Assembly (NCBI GenBank): GCA_016648135.1
Contig: JADDOH010000132.1
Coordinates: 372,001-436,000 of the forward strand
Source of the DNA: Agrypnia vestita
Lineage: Eukaryota > Arthropoda > Insecta > Trichoptera > Phryganeidae
Direction: 5' to 3'
Length of the DNA stretch: 64,000 nucleotides
Part shown: piece by piece, positions 11,446 through 21,484 of the stretch
Layout: the number at the start of each line of letters is the position of its first letter
Position numbering within the stretch: position 1 is the stretch's first letter
The notes under the pieces: model-generated
What the model saw: the letters and a program-made list of their open reading frames with translations, nothing else
What the model was told of the DNA's origin: nothing
Database searches by the model: none
Position numbers and translations under genes: made by a program

Positions 11446-12050
11446 TGTCAATTTTCAATTACAAATTTTTGTGACACATTACGCACTAATATTTAGATTA
11501 CAATTAATATTGTTTGCGTATTTCGGGTTTATTAACGGAAGGTGTTTTAAATACATATATGTTATTTACACCAATACGTCAGGCTACTCATTGTTGGAAG
11601 TATTTTTTTATGAAAATCATTGAAAATATTGTGTCTTTGATCAACGATAATATAGTTTCACAATAAATTAATGAAAAATAGATCGAGGCCACGAATATGA
11701 AACTATTAAACAAAATACCATGAATTTTATATTTATAATAAATATTATATTAATTAAAATTAAGAAATTTTATGTTAATAATAAATATTTAAAAAAATAT
11801 ATTATTAATAAAAAAATTGACAAAGTAATGGAATGTTTTATAAAGAAGCCTTCATGTTTTACGTCTTTATATTCGGCCACCCACTATGGACCATATACCC
11901 TTCCTTGTCTATGATTTGGTGTGTGTGTTCGACTTTTTGAAATATATTTGTGTGTTTTTATGCAACAGCTGCTAAATTTTACGGTAAAAAAATAGTGGTT
12001 CGTTAATTTTTTTATGACAAAAAAAATTATCGCTCGTCCTTAACCCAGGC
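11446..12050. other. AT-rich stretch, no gene recognised
   Basis: Two plus-strand frames of 64-80 codons are made almost entirely of AT-rich codons and show no domain. I treat them as chance. Confidence 0.4.
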
Positions 12051-12059
12051 GTATATAGG

Positions 12060-12110
12060 GCACTCACCTGATGAAGCTGTGATAAGACTTCAGATAAACG
12101 TCGAAAATCG
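12060..12110 (+). ncRNA. Degenerate hammerhead-like motif of a PLE terminus
   Basis: CTGATGA (12068-12074) is followed by a stem-II-like stretch and by a degenerate GATAA in place of CGAAA, then the palindrome ACGT with C as the cleavage-site base (12098-12102). The wording CACCTGATGAAG is typical of PLE terminal repeats. Stem II is disrupted, so activity is doubtful. Confidence 0.4.
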
Positions 12111-12489
12111 AATCTCAACACATCCTTACCATCTGTATAAAATTTGTTTCAATACCTAAAAACGTGTAAGATGAAAAACGGTTTTTTCCTAAATATCTTT
12201 AAATAAAAATAAATTTTTGTGTGTCGCGTCATATTCGGGCTAATACGGTATTTTGTTGTATTTAGCACGAGACACAAGTGTAAACCAATTAATTTATTAT
12301 GATTTCCGATATAAGTGGCGCGAGACATATCACGCGCGACACACCATATGTTTCAACTTACCTATTACAGAACTTGCTTACCGATCTAAATAAGGCGTAG
12401 ACTATCATCCATCATGTTGTTATTCAACTTTTCAAACATTTTTCAACGAGTTTTTCATGATAGAAAAATATTATTAATTTTAATTAATC

Positions 12490-12720
12490 AAAAACTTTGT
12501 ATTAACCACTTGGACTAACTTTACGTCTACCGGTTTCGATACCACTCTGTCTTCGTCAGGACGTGCGCACAATAACTATCTATTACTTATTTTAGTAAAA
12601 AAATAATTTTTGAAAGGGGACCTGGCTACAGTTATGGTGGGGGTAATTGACAAGTAGACACCGAAACGGGAAATATATCAAGTAACAGGCTATTCTTAAA
12701 TTTATCTGGTTAATAATTAT
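12490..12720 (-). mobile_element. PLE-like terminal fragment (minus strand)
   Basis: Homologous in layout to 5690-5880 and carrying a better preserved hammerhead-like core at 12523-12564. No reverse transcriptase remains nearby. Confidence 0.5.
12523..12564 (-). ncRNA. Hammerhead-like ribozyme candidate
   Basis: Minus-strand reading: stem I strand ACGTC, core CTGACGA (12553-12559), one extra A, stem II GACA/TATC (one mismatch) with loop GAGTGG, GAA, palindrome ACCGGT (12529-12534), cleavage-site A, and returning stem I strand GACGT (12523-12527). The 5-bp stem I closes perfectly. The palindromic stem III fits the dimer-acting hammerhead variants known from Penelope-like elements. The extra base after A9 and the weak stem II are caveats. 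Confidence 0.55.
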
Positions 12721-12729
12721 ATTGGCTTT

Positions 12730-13465
12730 AGTGTAAAGGAATTTTTTTATTTTAATATTTCTAAGTTATCTAATCTCAGGCTTCAATTGTTTAATTTGAG
12801 AATAGAGATACCGTTCTCTTTTTTAAACGTGTGGTCTGTTTCGAAAAGGTGGTTCGCGAATTCAGAGAAATTATTGTTATTGAGACATCTTAAATGTTTC
12901 TTTACTTTTTTTTTACTTTGCATTAATTTTATACGCCGTTTTATCTATATAAAATGCCGAACAGTCATTACAGTGCATTTTATAAATAAACATATTAATA
13001 AATTATTTTATTTGCAACATTAAATTTACAACAGCACAGCTTCGAGTGTCTCAACTACAAACAAATGTATCTGTAATATGACACTCAAAAATAGATTTTA
13101 TTTTTACATGGATTAGGTGGAAATACAAATAATTAATTAATTAGGTACTGACATAAACAGCTGAAAATACTGTTTTTTTTTGTTGTTGTCATATTATAAT
13201 GTAGGTAAATTAATATCCAAATTTCTTTCAATTTCAAAATAATTTACTTTCAAAATTATTCATTTTATTAGTAATGTGAAGGGATGAGAAATTTAATGGT
13301 ACGTGAATGAAAAAAACAAATTTTTTCCACGGTGTGGTTCGCGAATTCAGGAAAGTTATTACCAGTTAGACAAAATGTAAAAAATATAGCAACTATCCGT
13401 TTAAAGCATTCATCATGACCAACCTCTCCACAACGTTAACACCAAATCCACAAATTTTATAGTTA
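12730..13465. other. AT-rich stretch, no gene recognised
   Basis: A duplicated phrase GTGGTTCGCGAATTCAG occurs at about 12849 and 13333, each followed by AGAAATTATT or GAAAGTTATT. This hints at an old local duplication. The 78-codon frame at 12787-13023 is not recognisable. Confidence 0.35.
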
Positions 13466-13469
13466 AATT

Positions 13470-13740
13470 TGATAATGAGTGCGCGCGGGGTTAGAGGCGC
13501 GACCACTAGACCAGCGGCGCGCTCGCCGCGCTACGGGGGTCGCACCAATTTTTTCCCCGGCACCTCGCCGCCGCCCGAGGTGCAGGCAGGAATGCGCGCG
13601 CGGGAAGCGTGCGAGGCTCGCCCATAAAAATTCCGCCGACGTTCGCGACGCTTTTTGCGCTGGCTTCATCCCAATCCGAAGACGGGACTCGGCCGCTCCC
13701 GACGCACCGCGATCAATTCTAATGACGTAAACTAGACAAT
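13470..13740. promoter_or_regulatory. GC-rich, CpG-rich island, candidate promoter or enhancer
   Basis: Strongly GC-rich against the surroundings, with many CpG dinucleotides and a CCATAAAAATTC word that could serve as a weak TATA. Open frames on both strands (68 and 83 codons) mirror each other and are compositional shadows. It is followed by an LTR-like segment, so it could belong to a retroelement rather than a host gene. Confidence 0.3.
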
Positions 13741-13920
13741 TACAAGTTTTATATCACCGAACATTGAACAGAATTTACGAGAAGTGATCTAAGATAGAGA
13801 CAGCGTTGATTAGTGCGAATTAAGTGTGCGAAATATTCGGGAGACATTTAGAGACTGCAAAATTAAAAACGGTACTACAATTTAACTCGTGTTCACTGAC
13901 CTTCTTTGGTAATGAATTAA
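13740..13920 (+). repeat. LTR-like segment, related to 17.8, 42.1 and 57.2 kb
   Basis: Shares words such as AGTGCGAATTAAG and GTGCGAAATATTC with 17830-18150 and 42050-42200. It is non-coding. I interpret it as a decayed solo LTR, with modest confidence. Confidence 0.35.
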
Positions 13921-14323
13921 ACTAAATTAATTTCCAGTATTTTTATTTACCTCTCAAAGCTACGTCACAATATTGTATGTATAACACATTATTGTGATGG
14001 AAGAAAAATAGCCACCATTATTAGAAAGCTGACTTCTTCTAAAGAACTCCGGATATCTTATACGGGGTTCAACATGCAACTTTGTCGGATAAAGAAAGAC
14101 AATCAATAGCTGCACTGAGAATCTTGTGTAGCATAACAAGATCGGTTATTCACTGTGTTAACCAGCTTTGTAGGATAAAAAACGAAGAAACTTTTTTGCA
14201 CCGATTCTCAGATGAGTGCAGAAAATGATTTCGAAATAAACTTTCCTGCATTACTCAGAATATTTTGAGTGTGTCCAAATTTTTCAAGAACAAAATACTG
14301 GATTTTACCTCCAGGGGGACATT

Positions 14324-14653
14324 ATTAATCGAGATATATTATCGATGTCTCATAGAGACGAAGCTATATTTTTATATGGGAGAGTAGGTATGGAAGTTTT
14401 ATTGGGTGTTCATAGGGCTTGGGATCTATCGCATCCTGATTTATCGTGTGCAAGTTAAACATATATGCAACTTTAAGATGTGATGGTCTATCATGGGTGC
14501 AATTGGTGAACGTTACATTGTGTAAAGTGATCACTTAAGTCAGCCGTACGATAGTTCGTAATCCCTATGAACACCCAAAAAGATTTCATTACCTACTTTC
14601 CTATGTAAAAATATAGCTTCGTCTCTATGACACATCTATAATATATCTTGATT
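14324..14653. mobile_element. Foldback MITE, family B, full-length copy
   Basis: Arms: GATGTCTCATAGAGACGAAG on the left and CTTCGTCTCTATGACACATC on the right, continuing outwards through AGATATATTAT and its inverse, and inwards through GGGTGTTCATAGGG and CCCTATGAACACCC. The middle holds GATCACTTAAGTCAGC, matching the core of the copy at 5.2 kb. Confidence 0.85.
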
Positions 14654-14705
14654 CCTGCACTACATTCATTATAGTTTAAAAAAAATATTAATTATTTTCC
14701 TTGTT

Positions 14706-14766
14706 CTTTTGTTCCTTGTTTATAAAAATAATTATTCAAATAATTTGGAAAAACAAGGAACAAAAG
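14706..14766. repeat. Short perfect inverted repeat
   Basis: CTTTTGTTCCTTGTTT (14706-14721) and its exact complement AAACAAGGAACAAAAG (14751-14766) enclose 29 AT-rich bases. Confidence 0.85.
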
Positions 14767-14769
14767 ACA

Positions 14770-15935
14770 TTTCATTCAATTTTTTTGACAGTAATACAGC
14801 ATAATTTATAATTATATAATTTCTGAAACATGTTAGTGAAAAAAAACTCACATAAAAGTAGATATATACAAATAAAATAAACAATATTTTAAAAATGTCA
14901 ATCTACAATGTTGCTCAATCAATTGAAAAAAATTAATAATAGTTTAATTAAAAAAAAAAAAATACTAGTTATTTTCTATAAACAACATACGCATTCTCTA
15001 TTATTTTGAGATACTACTTGTGTTAGAAGTCTATTCATGCGTACAAATATTTTTGTCCAAATACGGCATCAACATAGATCACCGTGCGACACGAGAGACA
15101 GCCTGTCTGCCTCTATTTATGTTCGCGCAGCACCGAGAGACGGTGCAATGATATCTGCGACATTGTTGCTACGTCTCTTGTATCTCTTGCGCTGGGAGAT
15201 TGACCTAATCCCTCATTAGATCGCAGATACTGTACGATGACGTCACATTCCAGTCATTTTTCAGACAAAGTACTGCGCCGAAAGTATTAAGAAAGCAGGA
15301 AAGAAATTCAATCAAAGATTATTATTCTATAGATTATATTTATTGATTTGACATCAACTTTGAGGAATATGATAATTTTTTTATAATTAAAAGATTAAAT
15401 TTATTTGGTAAATATACAAACTTAAGAGGCTGTATTCAATATAATATAATTAATACACATTTATATTACACGCTTACCCACTTTTATATGAGAATTTATT
15501 CTCGTGTTTAAAATTGGGGAGCATTGTCATATATGTATATATCTGTTGTTAATGTAATCATTAGTGTAAGACATTAGATTAAATAAGTAAGATATAGACA
15601 AAGAAACATTAGATTAAGTTATAAAAATTAAGACATTAAATTAATAAGTAAGATATAAACAATATAAGAAGACAAAAATGTAAGACATTAGATTAAGTAA
15701 TTTATGAAAATTAAAAATTGAGAAGGTATTGTAATAACATTTAAAAGTGTGTATACATTGAATGTTTCTGGTAAGATTTTTTTCATTGCGTTATTGTGAT
15801 TGTTTTTTGTAGAAGATTTTTCAATTTAGTTTTGAAATATCTATAATTTTTTTCCGTCTTCATTTCATTTTCGAGAACTACAGATGTTTTCATCTGTAAA
15901 GTCGTGTAAAACATAAACTTAAAATTTTATTTATA
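14770..15935. other. AT-rich stretch with one moderately GC-rich block
   Basis: The block 15040-15300 is less AT-rich and contains one perfect CRE palindrome TGACGTCA (15238-15245). From 15560 to 15720 the phrase AAGACATTAGATTAAGT and variants recurs four times, an imperfect tandem array. No protein is recognisable. Confidence 0.45.
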
Positions 15936-15939
15936 TATA

Positions 15940-16539
15940 CAGGGTTATTTGTAAAACATTAATAACCTCGCAGGACTATATTCCTGCCTTAATTATGAGT
16001 CGAAAATTTTCAAGCAATTATGACCTAATATCAATAGTTATGGAGATATGCGACATCAAAGTTTGTATTTTTTTTTCAATATTTCTGACTTATTTCTCGT
16101 AAAAAGTTGGACTATCATTACAGTAACTCATATTGATTACGAAAAATTCATTCGTTTCAATACAAGTTAAATATAATGATAAAAACCCTGAAAAAATTCC
16201 AATTGGAATGTTTTCTAATTGGAATGCGGAGGTTTTTATTATTTTATTTGACTTGTATTAAAGGGAATGAATTTTTCATATTCGATATAAGTTACTGTAA
16301 TAATAGTCCAACGTTTTACAAAAAATAAGTCAGAAATATTCTTCTCTCGTGTTCGCATCTCTATTTATTTAAAAAAATAAAAAAATAAAAAAAAAAATAT
16401 TGAAAAAAAAATGCAAACTTTGATGTCGCATATCTCCTTAACTATTGATATTAGGTCATAATAGCTTGAACATTTTCGACTCATAATCAAGGCAGGAATA
16501 TAGTCCTGCGAGGTTATTAATGTTTTACAAATAACCCTG
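15940..16539. mobile_element. Foldback MITE, family A, best copy, with nested SINE piece
   Basis: Terminal inverted repeats of roughly 280 bp. The left end begins CAGGGTTATTTGTAAAACAT and the right end is ATGTTTTACAAATAACCCTG. The element is flanked by TATA on both sides, consistent with a TA-rich target duplication. Landmarks on both arms are GGACTATATTCCTGC, TGAGTCGAAAATTTTCAAGC and TAGTTATGGAGATATGCGAC. A SINE 3' fragment (16341-16391) interrupts the right arm. It has no coding capacity. Confidence 0.9.
16341..16391 (+). mobile_element. SINE S1 3' tail inserted into the MITE
   Basis: The piece reads CTCTCGTGTTCGCATCTCTA followed by an A-rich tail, as at the 3' end of the SINE at 60441. 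It is bounded by AATATT on both sides, a probable target duplication, and it splits a motif that is continuous in the other arm. The SINE is therefore younger than the MITE. Confidence 0.7.
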
Positions 16540-16587
16540 TATAATAATCAAAGATTAATTAATAAATTGTAAAATGGAAAAAGACAA

Positions 16588-16712
16588 TTAAATATATACA
16601 TATAATATTATATATTATATATATATCTATATATATATATAGATATCTATTATAATAATATAATTATATAATATATATCTATATATATATATATTTATAT
16701 ATATATTAATCA
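16588..16712. repeat. AT dinucleotide-rich, palindromic microsatellite
   Basis: Long TATATA runs with interspersed TATAGATATC form self-complementary stretches able to extrude cruciforms. Confidence 0.9.
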
Positions 16713-17480
16713 ATGGAAATTGGTAATGTACCGTAGGTACATAAATTGTTAAGGCCAACGGTATGAAATTCAAGAAAATAAATTATTAATAGCAAAATAA
16801 TGAAATTAACCAAAAAAACATATTTTGAATGTAGGGGCAAAAATATGAAATAAATGTGCAGTACAAAATACAATTATAAGAAATTATAATGTGATATGAT
16901 ATATGTATACACATACTCATATATGACTAACTTTTTTTACATACATTTGTCTGTTCTCCATACAATTCTATCTAAAAACTAATTTTGCATTGTTACTTTG
17001 CATGACCCTATGCAAAAGGTGTAACACGATCACCGACCTCTTCTATGATGGACATCGCATCCTCTCTGCACCTGGACCAATTTTTCATACAATGTTACTC
17101 TTCAGGGCCTGTGCAAAATAAAATCTCTATCCCAACCCTAGTTTAGTTTTTGAACGTAAATCTGAATGCCATCCCGTGTTGTATATGATGAAACAATAAG
17201 GTTTTAAGAAGTTCGATTAACAAATAGTTTAGAATACCTATTAAAGCATTCTAATACGTATTCTAACCTAGAATAGATTACCTAAACTAGAATACCTATT
17301 AGAGCGCTTAAATGGAAATGGACTGGACATACAATTAGGGAAGAGAGAAATGGTCAAAAAGAATAATGTATTGGTTCACAAGCGACAAGAAAAGGAAACG
17401 AGGCAGGCTTTCTAGACGATGAGCAATTTTACTGCCATACTTGTGAGACCTAAAATAAAAAATTAATATTTCAAACAAAC
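16713..17480. other. Unassigned AT-rich stretch
   Basis: No gene is recognised. The minus-strand frame 17335-17529 overlaps the SINE head and is chance. The phrase CCTATTAAAGCATTCTAATA / CCTATTAGAGCGCTTAAATG near 17238-17312 is a short local duplication. Confidence 0.35.
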
Positions 17481-17483
17481 AAG

Positions 17484-17700
17484 AGTAGCATATTGGTCTT
17501 TTGGTTAGAACTCTCACCTCGTGATCCAAATGTCGCGGGTTCGAACCTCACTCCTAATTTTCCCAGTTAGTCCTAATTTCATAGCATAAGCGTTTAGCTT
17601 AGTTTGAAAATAGTAAGAATATTGATGTGGTACGTATTCCGTGTTCGGAATACGTATCACATCTCTCAAATATCTCTATTTAATAAAAACATTATAAAAA
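17484..17700 (+). mobile_element. tRNA-derived SINE, family S1
   Basis: An RNA polymerase III type head: an A-box-like TAGCATATTGG near 17487 and a perfect B-box GGTTCGAACC at 17538-17547. After it come the family body words AGCATAAGCGTTTAGCTTAG and AGTAAGAATATTGATG and the ending ACGTATTCCGTGTTCGGAAT. Related copies: 22374-22562, 60441-60640 and (minus) 48060-48230, with tail-only pieces at 16341 and 30610. The tail of this copy contains an unusual extra inverted segment (see the findings). Confidence 0.75.
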
Positions 17701-17829
17701 AACAATACTGTCACGAGAGTCTAACTGCGTATTATCAAAGTCTCTCAACGGTCCACATAAATCTAGAATCAAATGGGCTATTCTCATAATCACTAGAAAT
17801 ATGGAGAAATTTGTAGTCCTCGAGGCATC

Positions 17830-18150
17830 GCGAAATCAATTTATTGTATAAAAGGCGAGGGAGCGCGCGCGCGGAGAGTTGTTATTTGACAGCGCAACGT
17901 AGAAGACAACAGAAAAGCGAACTATGCAAGTGTGGTCAGCAGCATGAATAAGCGACAGTAAAGTAAGAGAGTACCTAATAGGCGTTTGAAAATAAGTGCG
18001 ACCACTTACGTGCGAATTGACGGGAATTAGTGAGAACCTGTGTGAAATATTCTAGAACAATTAGTGTGAATTAAGGAACGGTGCTCCAGTAAAATTCATG
18101 TCCAGTGAGTTTGTGCGATAAATAAAACTGTAAATTATTTTTAGTGTTTC
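17830..18150 (+). promoter_or_regulatory. LTR-like promoter segment (probable solo LTR)
   Basis: Contains TATAAAAGGCGAGGGAGCG (TATA box near 17849), a GC-rich leader, and later AATAAAACTG (near 18121), a polyadenylation-type signal. This is the U3-R-U5 order expected of an LTR. Related but diverged segments lie at 13740-13920, 42050-42200 and 57167-57360. Each has lost its coding body. I could not define TG...CA ends or a primer-binding site. A host gene promoter is the alternative reading. Confidence 0.45.
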
Positions 18151-18159
18151 ATATGCCCC

Positions 18160-18890
18160 CCACAGCAACGACCGATGGCGTGACGATATTATCAGCTAAA
18201 TATTGAGCGGCATAGACAATTACTCGCCAACTCAGAATATTAGATTGACCAGATTATTATATTATATTACACAATAGGAAAAACGTTTTATTTTAAAGAA
18301 AAATACTCTCGCAATATTTTCTATGAAAATTATAATTTTGAAATTCGCTTCATTCAATGATACCGTGGAACATTTAATATACATCTAAGGGGATGGCGAC
18401 TCTTACTGAAAAAATATATATGTGTAAGGACAAACCCAAAAAATTTGATTTTTCAACTTCGGAAGGAGTTTTTTCCGAGAATTTGAATGTCGACAGAAAA
18501 GGTTACGAAAACATTTATCGAAGCCATTGTTTTACCAAATGATATTTCTTAAAATGTTAAGAACCCAAGACAATTCAATAGAAAATGTCCCGATATTTTG
18601 ACAGTATTAATGGGCATAGGGACGAAAATCATAAAAAAATGTATTTACGAGAGATTATGCTCTTAATATTTTATTATTTTCTTTTCACTTTATTTTTTTT
18701 TGACATCAGTATTTCTTTAATTCACTGACTTGGTGAATATATATTTTTAAAACTAACTTTTTAATAACTAATAACTGTTTAATAACTGATAACTAACATA
18801 ATTTAATTAATCGGTTCCATCAAACTGAAAACACAAATCCAAGCCAAAGAAAAGTACGACATTTATAGTAAATACTCTAAAGCATAATAA
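18160..18890. other. Unassigned stretch with a 49-codon frame
   Basis: A short frame begins at ATG 18393 and runs 49 codons to a stop near 18540. It follows the LTR-like segment, so it might be a relic of a retroelement, but no domain is visible. Confidence 0.3.
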
Positions 18891-18897
18891 ATTATTC

Positions 18898-18960
18898 ACT
18901 TCTTCAAAAAGAGCAAAATGATTTTGTGGTGACATTAATATAATTAATAAAAAAATACTT
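18898..18960 (+). repeat. Diverged copy of the PLE left-end sequence
   Basis: ACTTCTTCAAAAAGAGC...TTTTGTGGTGACATTAATAT parallels 19190-19250 (CTTCTTCAAATGTAGC...TTTTGTGGTAACATAATTAT). An older terminal piece of the same element type therefore lies just upstream of the inverted dimer. Confidence 0.55.
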
Positions 18961-19236
18961 TGTTTTCGCCACTATTTTAATATGTTGACGATAATACGAT
19001 TTCCGAAATAATTTTGCAAAATGAGCAAGCGTTGTATATTTGCTTGCGTATATTTGTTCTGAAATGGCAAACCAAACTAAGCACAAATCAGCTGTAAGCT
19101 GTCCAATTGGCTGTCGCTGAAAAAAGTGTTGCTAATTCTAAAAACAAAAAACCTGTAAAAGAACACACTATGATTAAACACTAATGTATTACTTCTTCTT
19201 CAAATGTAGCAAATTTATTTTGTGGTAACATAATTA

Positions 19237-19896
19237 TAATTAATATAAATTAACTTTGTTTAAACCACTTATTTATTGAAAAAAAAAAAAAAAATCAACA
19301 TGTTTCAAAGCCAATGGCTTCTTCATCAGGAAAACAAAAATAATATTTAAAAATCGAAGTATAGATCAAAATATTAAAAAGTTATATATGGAAAATAATA
19401 ATATAAAGTACCTAATTAATATGAAAATAAATTTAAAAGATAACTATTTGCAAAAAGGACCTGATTATTTATAATATTCAAATTACTATTTACACTCTTT
19501 CTTATTTCCAAAATTTCTAATTTATCAAATTGTGATTCTGTATAATTTGTATGTAAAATTTGTAAACCCTTATTAATATCAAAAGAATGACCCGTAGCCA
19601 AAAGATGGTTAGAAAATTCAGAATAATTATTACTATTTAAACACCTTAAGTGTTCTTTAATTCTAATTTCAAAATTTCTACACGTTTTTCCTATATAAAA
19701 ATAATCACAATCATTACAAATTAATTTATAAACACCCGATTTTTTTAAAAAATTATCCTTATCTTTATTATTTAATATGTATTTTTTAATTTATTATTAG
19801 TATAAAAAGCTGGTTGAATAACATTTGAAATATTTTTAACTATTGAATTAGAAATTTCATTATTTATAAATATAATTTTCCTCCAATGTTTATCCA
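19237..19896 (-). pseudogene. PLE C-terminal arm with GIY-YIG endonuclease (inverted partial copy)
   Basis: Minus-strand translation gives the GIY-YIG region and the ending MATGHSFDIN...LLNLFSY, matching the right arm with few differences. It keeps sense codons at two sites where the right arm has stops: TGG here against TAG at 20812, and GAA here against TAA at 21043. It stops abruptly near 19896, where it joins the 5'-truncated right arm head to head. It lacks the reverse transcriptase. Confidence 0.85.
19298..19329 (-). ncRNA. Hammerhead-like motif, left PLE terminus
   Basis: Mirror copy of the motif at 21369-21401: CTGATGA (19323-19329), stem II AAGCC/GGCTT, GAA, and the palindrome ACATGT (19298-19303). 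It lies at the outer end of the inverted arm. Confidence 0.55.
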
Positions 19897-19917
19897 GTTG
19901 TATCCAATTGTAATGCA

Positions 19918-21282
19918 CCTAGTAGTAAATTATCAGCTATATTAAACAAAATAATTGTTGAAAGTAATATTTTTAAACCTTTATATACCATTAAAAATTC
20001 TCTTGAATTGGTTGACCATTTAAAAGTATTGAATATTCCAAATAATTCATTTTTAGTTTCATTTGATGTTGTAAATTTGTTTCCTAGTGTTCCAATCGAA
20101 GAATGTAAAATTATTATTAATGAATTATTAAATTCTTCAAATATTTGTAAAGATTTGTCTAATGATTTGAATAGACTTTTTAACGTTGTTTTAAATCAAA
20201 ATTACTTTCAATTTGATAATACTATTTTTAAACAAAATGAGGGTTTAGCAATGGGTTCTAGTATAAGTCCTTTAGTGGCTGATATATTTTAAAATAATTT
20301 AGAGAAAAGAATTTTTAATAGTTCTGCTTTGTTATTAAAATATGTATTTTTTTGGAAAAGATATGTTGATGACATTTTATGTATATGGACTGGTACTGAA
20401 AGACAACTAAAAATTTTTCTTAATTTCTTAGATAAACTTCATAAAAAGATTCAATTTACCACAGAAATACAAAATTCTAGCATAAATTTTTTGGATTTGA
20501 ATATTTCAATTGTTAATAATAAAATTGATTTTAACATATTTCGTAAAGATACATATACAGATACAGTTATACACAATTCTTCTAACCATCCATATTCTCA
20601 AAAATTGACAACTTTTCATTCAATGTTAAATAGATTAATTAATATTCCATTATCTGTTGATAATTTTAATATTGAATTAAAAATTATTAAACAGATCGCG
20701 TTTAATAATGGTTATGATAAAAAATTAATTGATATTATGTTAAATAAAAAGTACAAGAAATTTTTTTAAAAATCTTTTGTTTACCCTTCAACTTGTGTTT
20801 CTGATAAACATTAGAGGAAAATTATATTTATAAATAATGATATTTCTAATTCAATAGTTAAAAATATTTCAAATGTTATTCAACCAGCTTTTTATACTAA
20901 TAATAAATTAAAAAAATACATATTAAATAATAAAGATAAGGATAATTTTTTAAAAAAATCGGGTGTTTATAAATTAATTTGTAATGATTGTGATTATTTT
21001 TATATAGGAAAAACGTGTAGAAATTTTGAAATTAGAATTAAATAACACTTAAGGTGTTTAAATAGTAATAATTATTCTGAATTTTCTAACCATCTTTTGG
21101 CTACGGGTCATTCTTTTGATATTAATAAGGGTTTACAAATTTTACATACAAATTATACAGAATCACAATTTGATAAATTAGAAATTTTGGAAATAAGAAA
21201 GAGTGTAAATAGTAAATTGAATATTATAAATAATCAGGTCCTTTTTGCAAATAGTTATCTTTTAAATTTATTTTCATATTAA
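19918..21282 (+). pseudogene. PLE reverse transcriptase plus GIY-YIG endonuclease, 5'-truncated, four in-frame stops
   Basis: One continuous frame. The reverse transcriptase shows motif A (FDVVNLFPSVP), motif B (GLAMGSSISPLVADIF) and motif C (YVDD) in that order, typical of Penelope-type enzymes, which are related to telomerase reverse transcriptase. About 190 codons after motif C comes the endonuclease with GVYKL and FYIGKT, then HLLATGHSFD and LEILEIRKS. In-frame stops lie at 20290-20292, 20767-20769, 20812-20814 and 21043-21045. The natural stop is 21280-21282. The N-terminal part of the enzyme is missing because of the head-to-head junction near 19897. Very AT-rich codons match the local composition. 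Confidence 0.9.
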
Positions 21283-21368
21283 TTAGGTACTTTATATTAT
21301 TATTTTCCATATATAACTTTTTAATATTTTGATCTATACTTCGATTTTTAAATATTATTTTTGTTTTC

Positions 21369-21401
21369 CTGATGAAGAAGCCATTGGCTTTGAAACATGT
21401 T
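21369..21401 (+). ncRNA. Hammerhead-like motif, right PLE terminus
   Basis: CTGATGA at 21369-21375, an extra A, stem II GAAGCC/GGCTTT with loop ATT, GAA, the palindrome ACATGT (21395-21400) and cleavage-site U at 21401. Stem I is weak: only UC/GA pairs next to the core, then T-rich on both sides. The placement in the element terminus agrees with the known association of small hammerhead variants with Penelope-like elements, where a palindromic stem III lets two RNAs cleave as a dimer. Confidence 0.6.
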
Positions 21402-21484
21402 GATTTTTTTTTTTTTTTCAATAAATAAGTGGTTTAAACAAAGTTAATTTATATTAATTACTAATGTATTAAATTATCTTCCCA

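Larger units (their letters stand above)
19192..21469 (+). mobile_element. Penelope-like element (PLE), head-to-head inverted dimer
   Basis: The insertion is bounded by a 12-base direct repeat, ACTAATGTATTA (19180-19191 and 21470-21481), a probable target-site duplication. Inside, the right arm (about 19897-21469, plus strand) carries a 5'-truncated reverse transcriptase and a GIY-YIG endonuclease. The left arm (about 19237-19896) is an inverted copy of the last about 640 bp of the right arm. This partial inverted duplication is the usual organisation of Penelope-like elements. Both outer ends carry the same terminal sequence with a hammerhead-like motif. Stops in the reading frame show it is no longer autonomous, but drift is low and there is no frameshift in the long arm. 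Confidence 0.9.

Noticed and set aside
15560..15720. AAGACATTAGATTAAGT-type repeats as a CRISPR-like array
   Set aside because: Spacing and sequence are irregular, spacers are not unique units, and the host is a eukaryote. It is an imperfect tandem repeat.
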